Below, piece by piece: positions 26,508 through 34,524 of a DNA stretch of 64,000 bases. The notes under the pieces are model-generated. The model ran no database searches. It was not told where the DNA came from and saw nothing but the letters and a program-made list of their open reading frames with translations. Made by a program: the position numbers and the translations under genes. Source of the stretch: Bacteroidota bacterium (GTDB taxonomy: Bacteria > Bacteroidota > Bacteroidia > Chitinophagales > Chitinophagaceae). How positions within the stretch are numbered: position 1 is the first letter of the stretch; every line of letters starts with the position of its first letter. The DNA is taken from positions 4,637 through 68,636 of the forward strand of contig JAFAFV010000048.1 in NCBI GenBank assembly GCA_023423285.1, read 5' to 3'.

Positions 26508-27473
26508 ATGAAACAATTATATTTATTATATGTCTTATTAATCACTGTTCTAATCTCAGCTTGCAACAAGGAGTGGACAGAAGAATTATACAAGCAGGAG
26601 GTATCTTTTGTTAAGAGCGGTGTGGTAAATGTGTACGCTAAATATACAAGCGAAGGTGGCGTGGTTCGTATTAAGGTACCAGTTGTGGTTAGTGGTAACA
26701 CAATCAATAGTGATGATTTACAGGTGACAATAGAAATAGACAAGGATACGCTGCAGACGCTAAATTTCGAAAGATTTCGTTTAAGAGAAGACTTGTATTT
26801 CCGGGAATTGTCGGAAGCGAATTACTCATTCAAATCGATGACCACCACCATTCCGGCAGGATCAACACAGGGATATTTCGACCTTGAACTTAAGTTGGAA
26901 GGACTGGATATGATCAACAAATATATTCTGCCTATTAAGATCGTATCTACTTCAAAAAACAATGTTTCTACAAGAAGATGGTTTAAAAAATCTTTGATGC
27001 AAATTATACCATTTAATGATTTTTCGGGGAGGTATTCTGTATCTGGCCTGGTGTGGAACCGGGATATTCCGCAAAATAACCAAACTGCACTAACAACTCA
27101 AGTTCGAACAGCATGGGTAGTAGATGAGCGTACGGTATTCTTTTTTGCAGGCGTAGTTGATGAAGACGCATACGACCGGGCAAAATACAAAGTTATGGCC
27201 AGGTTTAATGCAGATAGCACCGTAACCCTTACGGCTCCCGATCCCTCAATAGGTTTCTCTCAGCAAAGCGGTCAGTACACCATCAGCAAAAGAATGGATG
27301 AAGTGCAGCCTTATCTTGAAAAAACTTACCTGACTATGAATCTTCAATATTGGTATAGTGATATGACTAACCCGGTGTATCCGATAAAATATCGTTATGC
27401 CGGCCCTATGACGCTTGAAAAAGTCAGAAATATTCAAGTACCTGAAGAAGACCAGCAAGTGATATTGGAATAG
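26508..27473 (+). CDS. PUL lipoprotein with DUF4973/DUF1735-type N-domain and DUF4361-like C-domain
   Basis: A 321-residue lipoprotein (lipobox Cys in TVLISACNKEW). The first part, EWTEELYKQEVSFVKSGVVN then VYAKYTSEGGVVRIKVPVVV, and TLQTLNFERFRLREDLYFRE match the DUF4973/DUF1735-type beta-sandwich common in surface glycan-binding proteins of PULs. The second part, from about 165 (FSGRYSVSGLVWNRD), resembles DUF4361. It is the last gene before the terminator at 27558 and probably belongs to the SusC/SusD complex on the cell surface. No enzymatic motif is present. Domain names are recalled, not searched. Confidence 0.85.
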   Translation: MKQLYLLYVLLITVLISACNKEWTEELYKQEVSFVKSGVVNVYAKYTSEGGVVRIKVPVVVSGNTINSDDLQVTIEIDKDTLQTLNFERFRLREDLYFRELSEANYSFKSMTTTIPAGSTQGYFDLELKLEGLDMINKYILPIKIVSTSKNNVSTRRWFKKSLMQIIPFNDFSGRYSVSGLVWNRDIPQNNQTALTTQVRTAWVVDERTVFFFAGVVDEDAYDRAKYKVMARFNADSTVTLTAPDPSIGFSQQSGQYTISKRMDEVQPYLEKTYLTMNLQYWYSDMTNPVYPIKYRYAGPMTLEKVRNIQVPEEDQQVILE

Positions 27474-27557
27474 TTAAAGTTTGTACGGAAAGAAAATTAC
27501 AGGAACCCAATATTAGATCACATAATTTACGTTACGCATCCGTATCCTATTATTAAA

Positions 27558-27585
27558 TCTGGGTATTGTTTATACCCAGACTTTT
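27558..27585 (+). terminator. Terminator of the SusC/SusD operon
   Basis: Nine-pair perfect stem TCTGGGTAT (27558-27566) with ATACCCAGA (27572-27580), loop TGTTT, then CTTTT. It divides the binding/import operon from the downstream enzyme genes, which have their own regulatory site. Confidence 0.75.
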
Positions 27586-27618
27586 ATGTATAAAATAAAA
27601 GTTGATGCAACAAAATAT

Positions 27619-27685
27619 TTGATACGATCTGTCAACTTTTTGATACGATATCAATACTTACCTGCATAAGCAATCCATAATTTTA
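27619..27685 (+). promoter_or_regulatory. Candidate operator and promoter of the DUF4965-GH92 unit
   Basis: The 10-base half-site TTGATACGAT occurs twice, at 27619-27628 and 27640-27649, 21 bp start to start. Exactly 28 bp further is TAATTTTA (27678-27685), one base off the TAnnTTTG -7 element. A 34-base comparison with the site before the SusC/SusD operon gives 25 identities with no gap. Transcription would begin near 27692, just upstream of the chosen start at 27734. Confidence 0.6.
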
Positions 27686-27733
27686 CTGGCCATGCCTGCG
27701 AATGAATTTTTTAACCTCAACAATAATGTTATC

Positions 27734-30199
27734 ATGACTTTTTTTCAACGCTTACTTACAATTTGTTTGGTAATTTGCGCATTGCCATTAATGGCTTTTA
27801 CGCAAAAGCAAGTTGCCCCGGCCTTTCCCCTCATCACGCACGACCCTTATTTTAGTATCTGGTCTTTTACTGATGACCTTTCAGCATCAACAACACGCCA
27901 TTGGACTGGTTCAGAACAATCAATAGCCGGTTATATAAAAGTTGATGGTAAGGTTTACAGGTTTTTAGGCAATGAAACCAAAACATTTGATCGATTATTA
28001 CCCGCTAATGACGAAGCAACTTACACGGCGCTTTACACCAGTAAAAAACCGGTGGGTGATTGGACAGCGATCAGCTATAACCCTAAAGGATGGCGGGCAG
28101 GCAAAGCACCTTTTGGTGATGAAAAACCCAAATTCAACACGCTTTGGAATTCTGATGACCTTTGGGTTAGAAGAGAGTTTACCGTAGTTGATAATAACAT
28201 GAAAGGCGTCAATTTAAAAATTGACCACGATGATAATATTGACGTGTATTTAAATGGAACACAAATTTATTCCCATACAGGCTGGTATCATAAATACATT
28301 TATGTACCCATTGAGAGCGCATCAAACATTTTAAAAAAAGGAAAGAATGTGATTGCTATCCACATCAGGAATAGTGCCGGTGGGCGCCACCTGGATTTTG
28401 GGCTGGTAAAAGAAAAGAAATCTGAAGCGGGACCGATCGCAACTGCTGTTCAAAAAAGTCTTCAATTCAAAGCCACACAAACTATTTATGATTTTACCTG
28501 TGGTCCTGTAGATTTCAAAGTTACTTTCTCTTCTCCGTTGATTATCGATGACATTGATCTGATGGCACGCCCAATATCATACATCACGTTTAACAGCACA
28601 TCAAATGATGGACGTGCACATAAAGTAGAAGTATTATTGAACACATCATCAAACCTCGCTACAAACCTTCCATCTCAGGAAGTGGTTGCTTCAAAATACA
28701 ATGCCGGAGGCCTTTCTGTATTAAAAGTAGGAACTACAACACAACCCATTCTAGCTAAAAAAGGAGACGACCTACGCATCGATTGGGGGTACCTGCATGT
28801 GGCTGCTCAGCAGGGCACAAACACCAGCCAATATATCTCAAGGTCTGACAATGAAGTGCTAAGCGCATTCAGATCCGGCAGAAAAGCAAGTGCTGCAAGA
28901 GTTACAGGCAAGCAACTAGCTTTAGCAACAGTGTTGAACCTGGGTAATGCGAAATCTTCAGCTGCTAAAATCTTACTGGGTTATGATGATATCTGGTCTA
29001 TCCAGTACTTCGGTATCAATCTTCGTCCCTGGTGGAACAAGGACAACAATACAACCATTGAGCAATTGCTGCAACAGGCAAATGCAGATTACTCAACCAC
29101 ATTAAAAAGATGTAATGATCTTGACAAAAGGATTTATAATGATGCCTTCAAAGCCGGCGGCGACAAATACGCAAAACTTTGCGAAATGGTTTACAGGCAG
29201 GTGATTTCTGCACATAAACTGGTGCGCAGTCCGCAAGGCGATGTGTTGTGGCTGTCTAAGGAAAATTTCAGCAACGGTTGTATTAATACGGTTGATCTTA
29301 CCTACCCGTCAGCGCCGCTGTTTCTCGTTTACAACCCAGAACTGCAGAAAGGTATGATGAACGGTATCTTCTATTACAGCGAAAGCGGCAAATGGAACAA
29401 ACCTTATGCAGCACATGATATTGGCACCTATCCTATCGCAAACGGACAGGTTTATGGTGAAGATATGCCCGTTGAGGAAGCTGGCAACATGGTTATTTTG
29501 GCAGCCGCAATTGCAAAGGCGGAAGGGAATGCGAAATATGCTGCGAAACATTGGGAGACATTGACAATATGGACCGACTATCTGGTCAAAGAAGGTTTTG
29601 ACCCAGGAAATCAATTATGTACTGATGACTTTGCCGGGCACCTTGCGCGCAATGCAAACCTGTCTTTAAAGGCCATCATGGCAATAGAAGGCTACGCGCA
29701 AACTGCAAAAATGCTGGGCAAAAATGATGTATACAATAAATACCACAATATAGCAGTCTCAATGGTTCCCAAATGGATGGAATTGGCTAAGGACGGCGAT
29801 CACTACTCACTTGCATTTGAAACCCCTGGCACCTGGAGCCAAAAATACAATATGGTCTGGGATCGGATTTTGGATTATAATATTTTTCCAAAATCTATTG
29901 CGGCTACAGAATTGAAATTTTATCGTACCAAACAAAATTATTTTGGATTGCCATTAGACAATCGAAGAACCTATACAAAAAGTGACTGGATTTCCTGGAC
30001 AGCTTGCTTAACTGGCAACCCAGACGATTTTCACGCACTGATTGATCCTATTTATACTTTTGCCACCGAAACGCCGGATAGAAAACCTTTTGGCGACTGG
30101 CACGAAACTACTAATGGAAAGAAAGAAGGCTTCCAGGCAAGAAGCGTATTAGGGGCTTATTGGATGAAAGTTTTTGATGATAAGCTCAATAAAAAATAA
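27734..30199 (+). CDS. Secreted DUF4964/DUF5127/DUF4965/DUF1793 (glutaminase-like) protein
   Basis: An 821-residue secreted protein from ATG 27734 (signal MTFFQRLLTICLVICALPLM then AFTQKQ). An upstream ATG at 27692 is rejected because the predicted transcript starts there. Domains: a short DUF4964 segment (FPLITHDPYFSIWSFTDDLS), an inserted galactose-binding-like sandwich (about 95-220, with NIDVYLNGTQIYSHTGWYHK), a DUF5127-type sandwich, then an alpha/alpha-barrel of DUF4965/DUF1793 type with GTYPIANGQVYGEDMPVEEA, LCTDDFAGHLARNANLSLKA and DNRRTYTKSDWISWTACL. Relatives are annotated glutaminases from a fungal homologue, but in Bacteroidota they sit in PULs, so a glycosidase role is at least as likely. 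It precedes GH92 by 180 bp. Confidence 0.88.
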   Translation: MTFFQRLLTICLVICALPLMAFTQKQVAPAFPLITHDPYFSIWSFTDDLSASTTRHWTGSEQSIAGYIKVDGKVYRFLGNETKTFDRLLPANDEATYTALYTSKKPVGDWTAISYNPKGWRAGKAPFGDEKPKFNTLWNSDDLWVRREFTVVDNNMKGVNLKIDHDDNIDVYLNGTQIYSHTGWYHKYIYVPIESASNILKKGKNVIAIHIRNSAGGRHLDFGLVKEKKSEAGPIATAVQKSLQFKATQTIYDFTCGPVDFKVTFSSPLIIDDIDLMARPISYITFNSTSNDGRAHKVEVLLNTSSNLATNLPSQEVVASKYNAGGLSVLKVGTTTQPILAKKGDDLRIDWGYLHVAAQQGTNTSQYISRSDNEVLSAFRSGRKASAARVTGKQLALATVLNLGNAKSSAAKILLGYDDIWSIQYFGINLRPWWNKDNNTTIEQLLQQANADYSTTLKRCNDLDKRIYNDAFKAGGDKYAKLCEMVYRQVISAHKLVRSPQGDVLWLSKENFSNGCINTVDLTYPSAPLFLVYNPELQKGMMNGIFYYSESGKWNKPYAAHDIGTYPIANGQVYGEDMPVEEAGNMVILAAAIAKAEGNAKYAAKHWETLTIWTDYLVKEGFDPGNQLCTDDFAGHLARNANLSLKAIMAIEGYAQTAKMLGKNDVYNKYHNIAVSMVPKWMELAKDGDHYSLAFETPGTWSQKYNMVWDRILDYNIFPKSIAATELKFYRTKQNYFGLPLDNRRTYTKSDWISWTACLTGNPDDFHALIDPIYTFATETPDRKPFGDWHETTNGKKEGFQARSVLGAYWMKVFDDKLNKK

Positions 30200-30379
30200 T
30201 AGAGAAGAAGCCGAGAACTTGTTTTCAAAAGTTTATTTAACGTCTTCAGCTAAAATGGCTGTGCTGAAGGTGAAAGAAACAATGAATTCTTTATCTTTAT
30301 AACTATGCTTATTGATCATTGTATCTTGCCAGGCCGGCAGGTAGCATTGTGTAACTGTTTAAACCTATTTCTTGCTTTA

Positions 30380-32668
30380 ATGAAAATGAAATTTATTTCG
30401 CTAGTATTATTTATTCCGTTTTTATCTATTGCCCAATCCAACGATCTCGTGAAATACGTAAACACGTTGCAGGGAACCAATTCTAAACATGAACTCACAC
30501 GCGGTAACACATATCCAACAACTGCACTGCCGTTTGGAATGAATACGTGGACGCCGCAAACAGGTAAAAACGGAGATGGTTGGAAATATCAGTTCTTTAA
30601 AACATCTATTCGTGGTTTTCAGCAGGCTCATCAATGCAGTTCCTGGTCTAACGACTATGCTGTTTTTTCATTCATGCCTACCATTGATAATTTATGTGTG
30701 AACGAAGATGAACGCGCGCTGGAATTTAAACATGAAAATGAAATTGGAAAGCCGCATTATTATAAGGTTCAGTTCAATAACAACATCATAACTGAAATAA
30801 GCCCGACAGAGCGTGGAGCCCACCTGCGTTTCACATTTCCCAAAGGCCATAAAAGTTTCCTGGTGCTGGATGGTTACACGCGCATCAGTGGTGTAAAAAT
30901 CCATTTGGCGCAGAGAATGATTACTGGTTGGGTAAATAATGGTCATGGTTTTCAACAAGGATGGAAAAACTATTTTGTGATCAAGTTCGATCAACCATTT
31001 ATTTCACACGGTACCTGGGAAAATCGTAAAAATACCATTCAATCAGACAAAACGGAAGACGAGGGTCAGGGAATCGGCGCGTACGTTGAGTTTAAAGAGG
31101 GAGTTAAAGTGCAGGCAAAAGTCGCTTCATCTTACATCAGTGAAGAGCAGGCGCAACTTAACCTGTCTCGTGAATTAGGAGCTGATAGAACGCTTGAAGA
31201 TACAAAACAGAAAGCCGAAAAAATATGGAACGAACATCTTTCAAAGATATTAGTTGAAGGAGATAATGAAGATGACAAAGCAACGTTTTATTCCTGCTTT
31301 TTCAGAGCCAGTCTTTTCTCAAGAAAATTTTATGAAATAGATAAAAATGGCAACCCATATTATTTCAGTCCCTATGATGGCACAGTGCACGAAGGTTATA
31401 TGTTCACAGACACTGGTTTTTGGGATACTTTTCGCGCGCAATTTCCTTTGAATGCTTTGCTATACCCTACGCAGCACGGGCGCTACATGCAGGCATTGCT
31501 CGCCGCGCAGGAACAGTGCGGCTGGCTGCCGTCCTGGTCTTTTCCGAATGAACAAGGAAGCATGATCGGCAACCATGCTATTTCTTTATTGGCTGATGCA
31601 TGGGCAAAAGGAATTCGCACTTTCGATCCTCAAAAAGCTTTAGACGCCTACCATCATGAAGCGAATAATAAAGGACCCTGGGGACCTGCAAACGGCCGTG
31701 ACGGTTTTAAAGAGTACAATGAGTTGGGCTACGTCCCCTATCCGAAGTACCGCGAAGCTACTGCCAAAACACTTGAGTATGCTTATGATGATTTCTGCGG
31801 CTATCATCTTGCAAAAATGACGGGGAATAAAAAGTATGAAAAAGATTTCGGCGCAAAGATGTTCAACTATAAAAATGTGTACAACCCCGCTAATCGTTTT
31901 ATGAACGGGAAGGATGAAAAAGGTAAATGGAAATCAGATTTTGATCCTTATGAATGGGGTGGCCCATTTACTGAAGGCAATGCATGGCACTACGTTTGGT
32001 CTGTTTTTCATGATGTGAATGGTTTGATCGGGTTGCTGGGTGGCGATGTAAAGTTCTGCGCCAAACTGGATTCTGTTTTTACGGTTCCAAACACCGTAAA
32101 TGTTGGCACCTATGGCCATATGATACATGAAATGACAGAGATGGTGATGATGAATATGGGGCAATACGCGCATGGCAACCAGCCCATACAACACATGGTG
32201 TATCTGTACAACTATGCCGGCCAACCATGGAAATCTCAGTATTGGGCGCGCGCAGTAATGAAACGTATGTACAACGCAACAGAAGACGGCTATCCCGGCG
32301 ATGAAGATCAGGGGCAAACATCATCGTGGTATGTACTAAGCGCATTAGGTATTTACAGCGTTTGTCCCGGAACAGATCAATATGTTTTGGGTTCACCTTT
32401 ATTTAAAAAGACCACTATCTCTTTTGAAAATGGGAAAAAACTAGTGATCAACGCGAATGGGAATAGTGATAAAAACTATTACATAACTTCTTCAAAACTG
32501 AATGGGAAAACATTCACGAAGAATTATCTCACTTATGCCGAGCTTACAAATGGCGGCGAACTTGTGTATCAAATGAGCAAAAATCCCAATAAAAACAGAG
32601 GGGCAAACAAGGCAGACCGACCTTTTTCTGTGACAAGCTTAGAGGTAAATAAAAAACATCAGCACTAA
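30380..32668 (+). CDS. GH92 family alpha-mannosidase, secreted
   Basis: Calcium-dependent exo-alpha-mannosidase of glycoside hydrolase family 92, which removes alpha-1,2- and related mannose from high-mannose glycans or mannan. 762 residues from ATG 30380; the frame continues 25 codons upstream but only this start leads straight into the signal peptide KMKFISLVLFIPFLSIAQ. Family marks: YVNTLQGTNSKHELTRGNTY (N-terminal sandwich), FWDTFRAQFPLNALLYP, the general-acid region GPFTEGNAWHYVWSVFHDVN, the base region GYPGDEDQGQTSSWYVLSAL and GIYSVCPGTDQYVLGSPLF. Bond specificity cannot be read. It is the only named glycosidase in this PUL. Confidence 0.96.
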   Translation: MKMKFISLVLFIPFLSIAQSNDLVKYVNTLQGTNSKHELTRGNTYPTTALPFGMNTWTPQTGKNGDGWKYQFFKTSIRGFQQAHQCSSWSNDYAVFSFMPTIDNLCVNEDERALEFKHENEIGKPHYYKVQFNNNIITEISPTERGAHLRFTFPKGHKSFLVLDGYTRISGVKIHLAQRMITGWVNNGHGFQQGWKNYFVIKFDQPFISHGTWENRKNTIQSDKTEDEGQGIGAYVEFKEGVKVQAKVASSYISEEQAQLNLSRELGADRTLEDTKQKAEKIWNEHLSKILVEGDNEDDKATFYSCFFRASLFSRKFYEIDKNGNPYYFSPYDGTVHEGYMFTDTGFWDTFRAQFPLNALLYPTQHGRYMQALLAAQEQCGWLPSWSFPNEQGSMIGNHAISLLADAWAKGIRTFDPQKALDAYHHEANNKGPWGPANGRDGFKEYNELGYVPYPKYREATAKTLEYAYDDFCGYHLAKMTGNKKYEKDFGAKMFNYKNVYNPANRFMNGKDEKGKWKSDFDPYEWGGPFTEGNAWHYVWSVFHDVNGLIGLLGGDVKFCAKLDSVFTVPNTVNVGTYGHMIHEMTEMVMMNMGQYAHGNQPIQHMVYLYNYAGQPWKSQYWARAVMKRMYNATEDGYPGDEDQGQTSSWYVLSALGIYSVCPGTDQYVLGSPLFKKTTISFENGKKLVINANGNSDKNYYITSSKLNGKTFTKNYLTYAELTNGGELVYQMSKNPNKNRGANKADRPFSVTSLEVNKKHQH

Positions 32669-32669
32669 T

Positions 32670-32699
32670 TACAAGCCCCGCATTGCTGCGAGGCTTGTA
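32670..32699. terminator. Hairpin between GH92 and gltD
   Basis: TACAAGCC (32670-32677) pairs with GGCTTGTA (32692-32699), with inner CGC/GCG pairs. There is no clear T-run, but its place between convergent genes suits a terminator. Confidence 0.5.
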
Positions 32700-32821
32700 T
32701 GAATTTCTAATTCTTTCTATATATCAGATAAGGGTCCTTCTCCTTTGCTCTGAGTAACTGTCACGCTATTGGATACCTTTTAACCGGAAACAATAAAACG
32801 AGCGTGGTATATACACTTTAC

Positions 32822-34351
32822 TTATTCAAAACTCATCAACAGGGACTCTTCTTTTTTCTCCAGCAAAGAATGCCCCATTAAATATTCATCCACGCTTCGG
32901 GCGCATTCGCGGCCTTCGCTGATGGCCCAAACTACCAGGCTTTGCCCGCGACGCATATCGCCTGCTGCAAAAACTTTTGTAATACCCGTTTTATAATCCC
33001 GCTCAGAAGCGCTTACATTGCCACGATTGTCGTATTCTATACCCAGTTGCTCCAGCATTCCTTCATGCTGCGGATGAACAAATCCCATGGCCAGCAATGC
33101 CAGTTCACATGTTATTTCTCTTTCAGTGCCAGGCACTTCGGCAAACTTTGCGGGTTGCCCGGGGGCTGGGGTTACCCACTCAAGATCAACTATTTTCAAT
33201 GCTTTTAAATTACCAGTGCCATCGCTTACAAATTCTTTGGTGGCTATGCTCCAATGGCGCTCCGCTCCTTCTTCATGACTGGTGGTTGTTTTTAACAGCA
33301 TGGGGTAAGTAGGCCAGGGCATCAGATCGGTACGGTCCTTTGGCGGCATGGGTAATAGTTCAAATTGTGTTACAGATGCCGCGCCATGTCGGTTGCTCGT
33401 ACCCACACAGTCGCTACCGGTATCGCCGCCACCTATCACTACCACGTTCTTACCTGTTGCCAATACTTCTTCATAAAGCATGTTACTTTCAATATCCTGG
33501 CCTGCAATTTTATCACCGTTTACTGAGTAGTAGGCTGCTTTTCCTGCAACGCGCTTGTTATTTTGCTTTAAAAAATTCATTGCAAAATGTACCCCTTTCA
33601 AATCTCTGCCAGGAACTGGCAGATCACGCGGGCTGGTACTGCCGCCGGCCAGCACAATGGCATCATACTGCCGCAGGATGTCGTTGATATTAACATTTAC
33701 ACCCACATTGGCATGACATTTAAATTCAATACCTTCTTCCTGCATCACGGCAATGCGCCTGTCTACCACCCATTTTTCCAGCTTAAAATCAGGAATGCCA
33801 TAGCGCAGCAAACCACCCGGTTGTTCATCACGTTCAAACACGGTTACACTATGGCCAGCGTAGTTTAACTGCGCAGCAGCAGCAAGACCTGCCGGGCCAC
33901 TGCCAATTACCGCCACCTTTTTGCCGGTGCGCAGGTTGGGCGCTTTGCTTTGTACAAATCCTTTTTCAAAAGCAATTTCAATAATATGCTTCTCAATTTC
34001 TTCAATAGCTACAGGCGGCTGGTTAATACCCAATACGCAGGCGCTTTCGCAAGGTGCCGGACAAATGCGGCCTGTAAACTCCGGAAAATTGTTGGTAGAG
34101 GTTAAAATATCGTAAGCCTCTCTGTAATCTTTTCGGTAGATGGCATCATTAAATTCTGGAATGACATTGCCCAGCGGGCAACCGCTGTGGCAAAAAGGAA
34201 TGCCGCAATCCATGCACCTGGCAGCCTGCTGGTTCAGTTCTTCTTCGGGAAACAGATCAACAAACTCCCTATAATGCTTCAGCCGTTCTTCTACAGATTT
34301 TTTCTGCGGATAGGCCCTTATAAATTCTAAAAATCCTGTTGGTTTACCCAT
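32822..34351 (-). CDS. gltD: Glutamate synthase, small (beta) subunit
   Basis: NADPH-oxidising subunit of glutamate synthase, passing electrons through FAD and 4Fe-4S clusters to the large subunit. 509 residues, slightly longer than E. coli GltD (472). The N-terminal iron-sulfur domain has CMDCGIPFCHSGCPLGN (about 42-58) and RICPAPCESACV (about 94-105). The FAD fold is VIGSGPAGLAAAAQLNYAG, and the NADPH fold is VVIGGGDTGSDCVGTSNRHG. The C-terminal FAD contact is VFAAGDMRRGQSLVVWAI. It follows gltB on the same strand after 173 bp, a long gap for two subunits of one complex; that gap holds a copy of the interspersed repeat. Confidence 0.97.
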   Translation of the reverse strand: MGKPTGFLEFIRAYPQKKSVEERLKHYREFVDLFPEEELNQQAARCMDCGIPFCHSGCPLGNVIPEFNDAIYRKDYREAYDILTSTNNFPEFTGRICPAPCESACVLGINQPPVAIEEIEKHIIEIAFEKGFVQSKAPNLRTGKKVAVIGSGPAGLAAAAQLNYAGHSVTVFERDEQPGGLLRYGIPDFKLEKWVVDRRIAVMQEEGIEFKCHANVGVNVNINDILRQYDAIVLAGGSTSPRDLPVPGRDLKGVHFAMNFLKQNNKRVAGKAAYYSVNGDKIAGQDIESNMLYEEVLATGKNVVVIGGGDTGSDCVGTSNRHGAASVTQFELLPMPPKDRTDLMPWPTYPMLLKTTTSHEEGAERHWSIATKEFVSDGTGNLKALKIVDLEWVTPAPGQPAKFAEVPGTEREITCELALLAMGFVHPQHEGMLEQLGIEYDNRGNVSASERDYKTGITKVFAAGDMRRGQSLVVWAISEGRECARSVDEYLMGHSLLEKKEESLLMSFE

Positions 34352-34437
34352 TGATTATTTACTATTTTCTTATTACTGTTACGATTTTTTTTTGATGCCG
34401 CAGCGGCGGTGGTACCTAATTCTTTTGCCGGGCATTT

Positions 34438-34474
34438 GTATTTCTATCATCTTTGTTGCGTCGCACACTTGTAC
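34438..34474 (-). repeat. Interspersed repeat, copy A (gltB-gltD gap)
   Basis: Read on the minus strand it begins GTACAAGTGTGCGACGCAAC and continues AAAGATGATAG. It shares about 26 bases with copy B (44420-44449), which has the same orientation, and 20 with copy C. Confidence 0.6.
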
Positions 34475-34524
34475 ACCTGCACATCACTCACGTGCTGTCG
34501 CTTCCTTATTGCAGTGTTTTACTT

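Noticed and set aside
27692..27733. Upstream ATG for the DUF4965 gene
   Set aside because: It would add 14 residues before a clean signal peptide and sits at the predicted transcription start.
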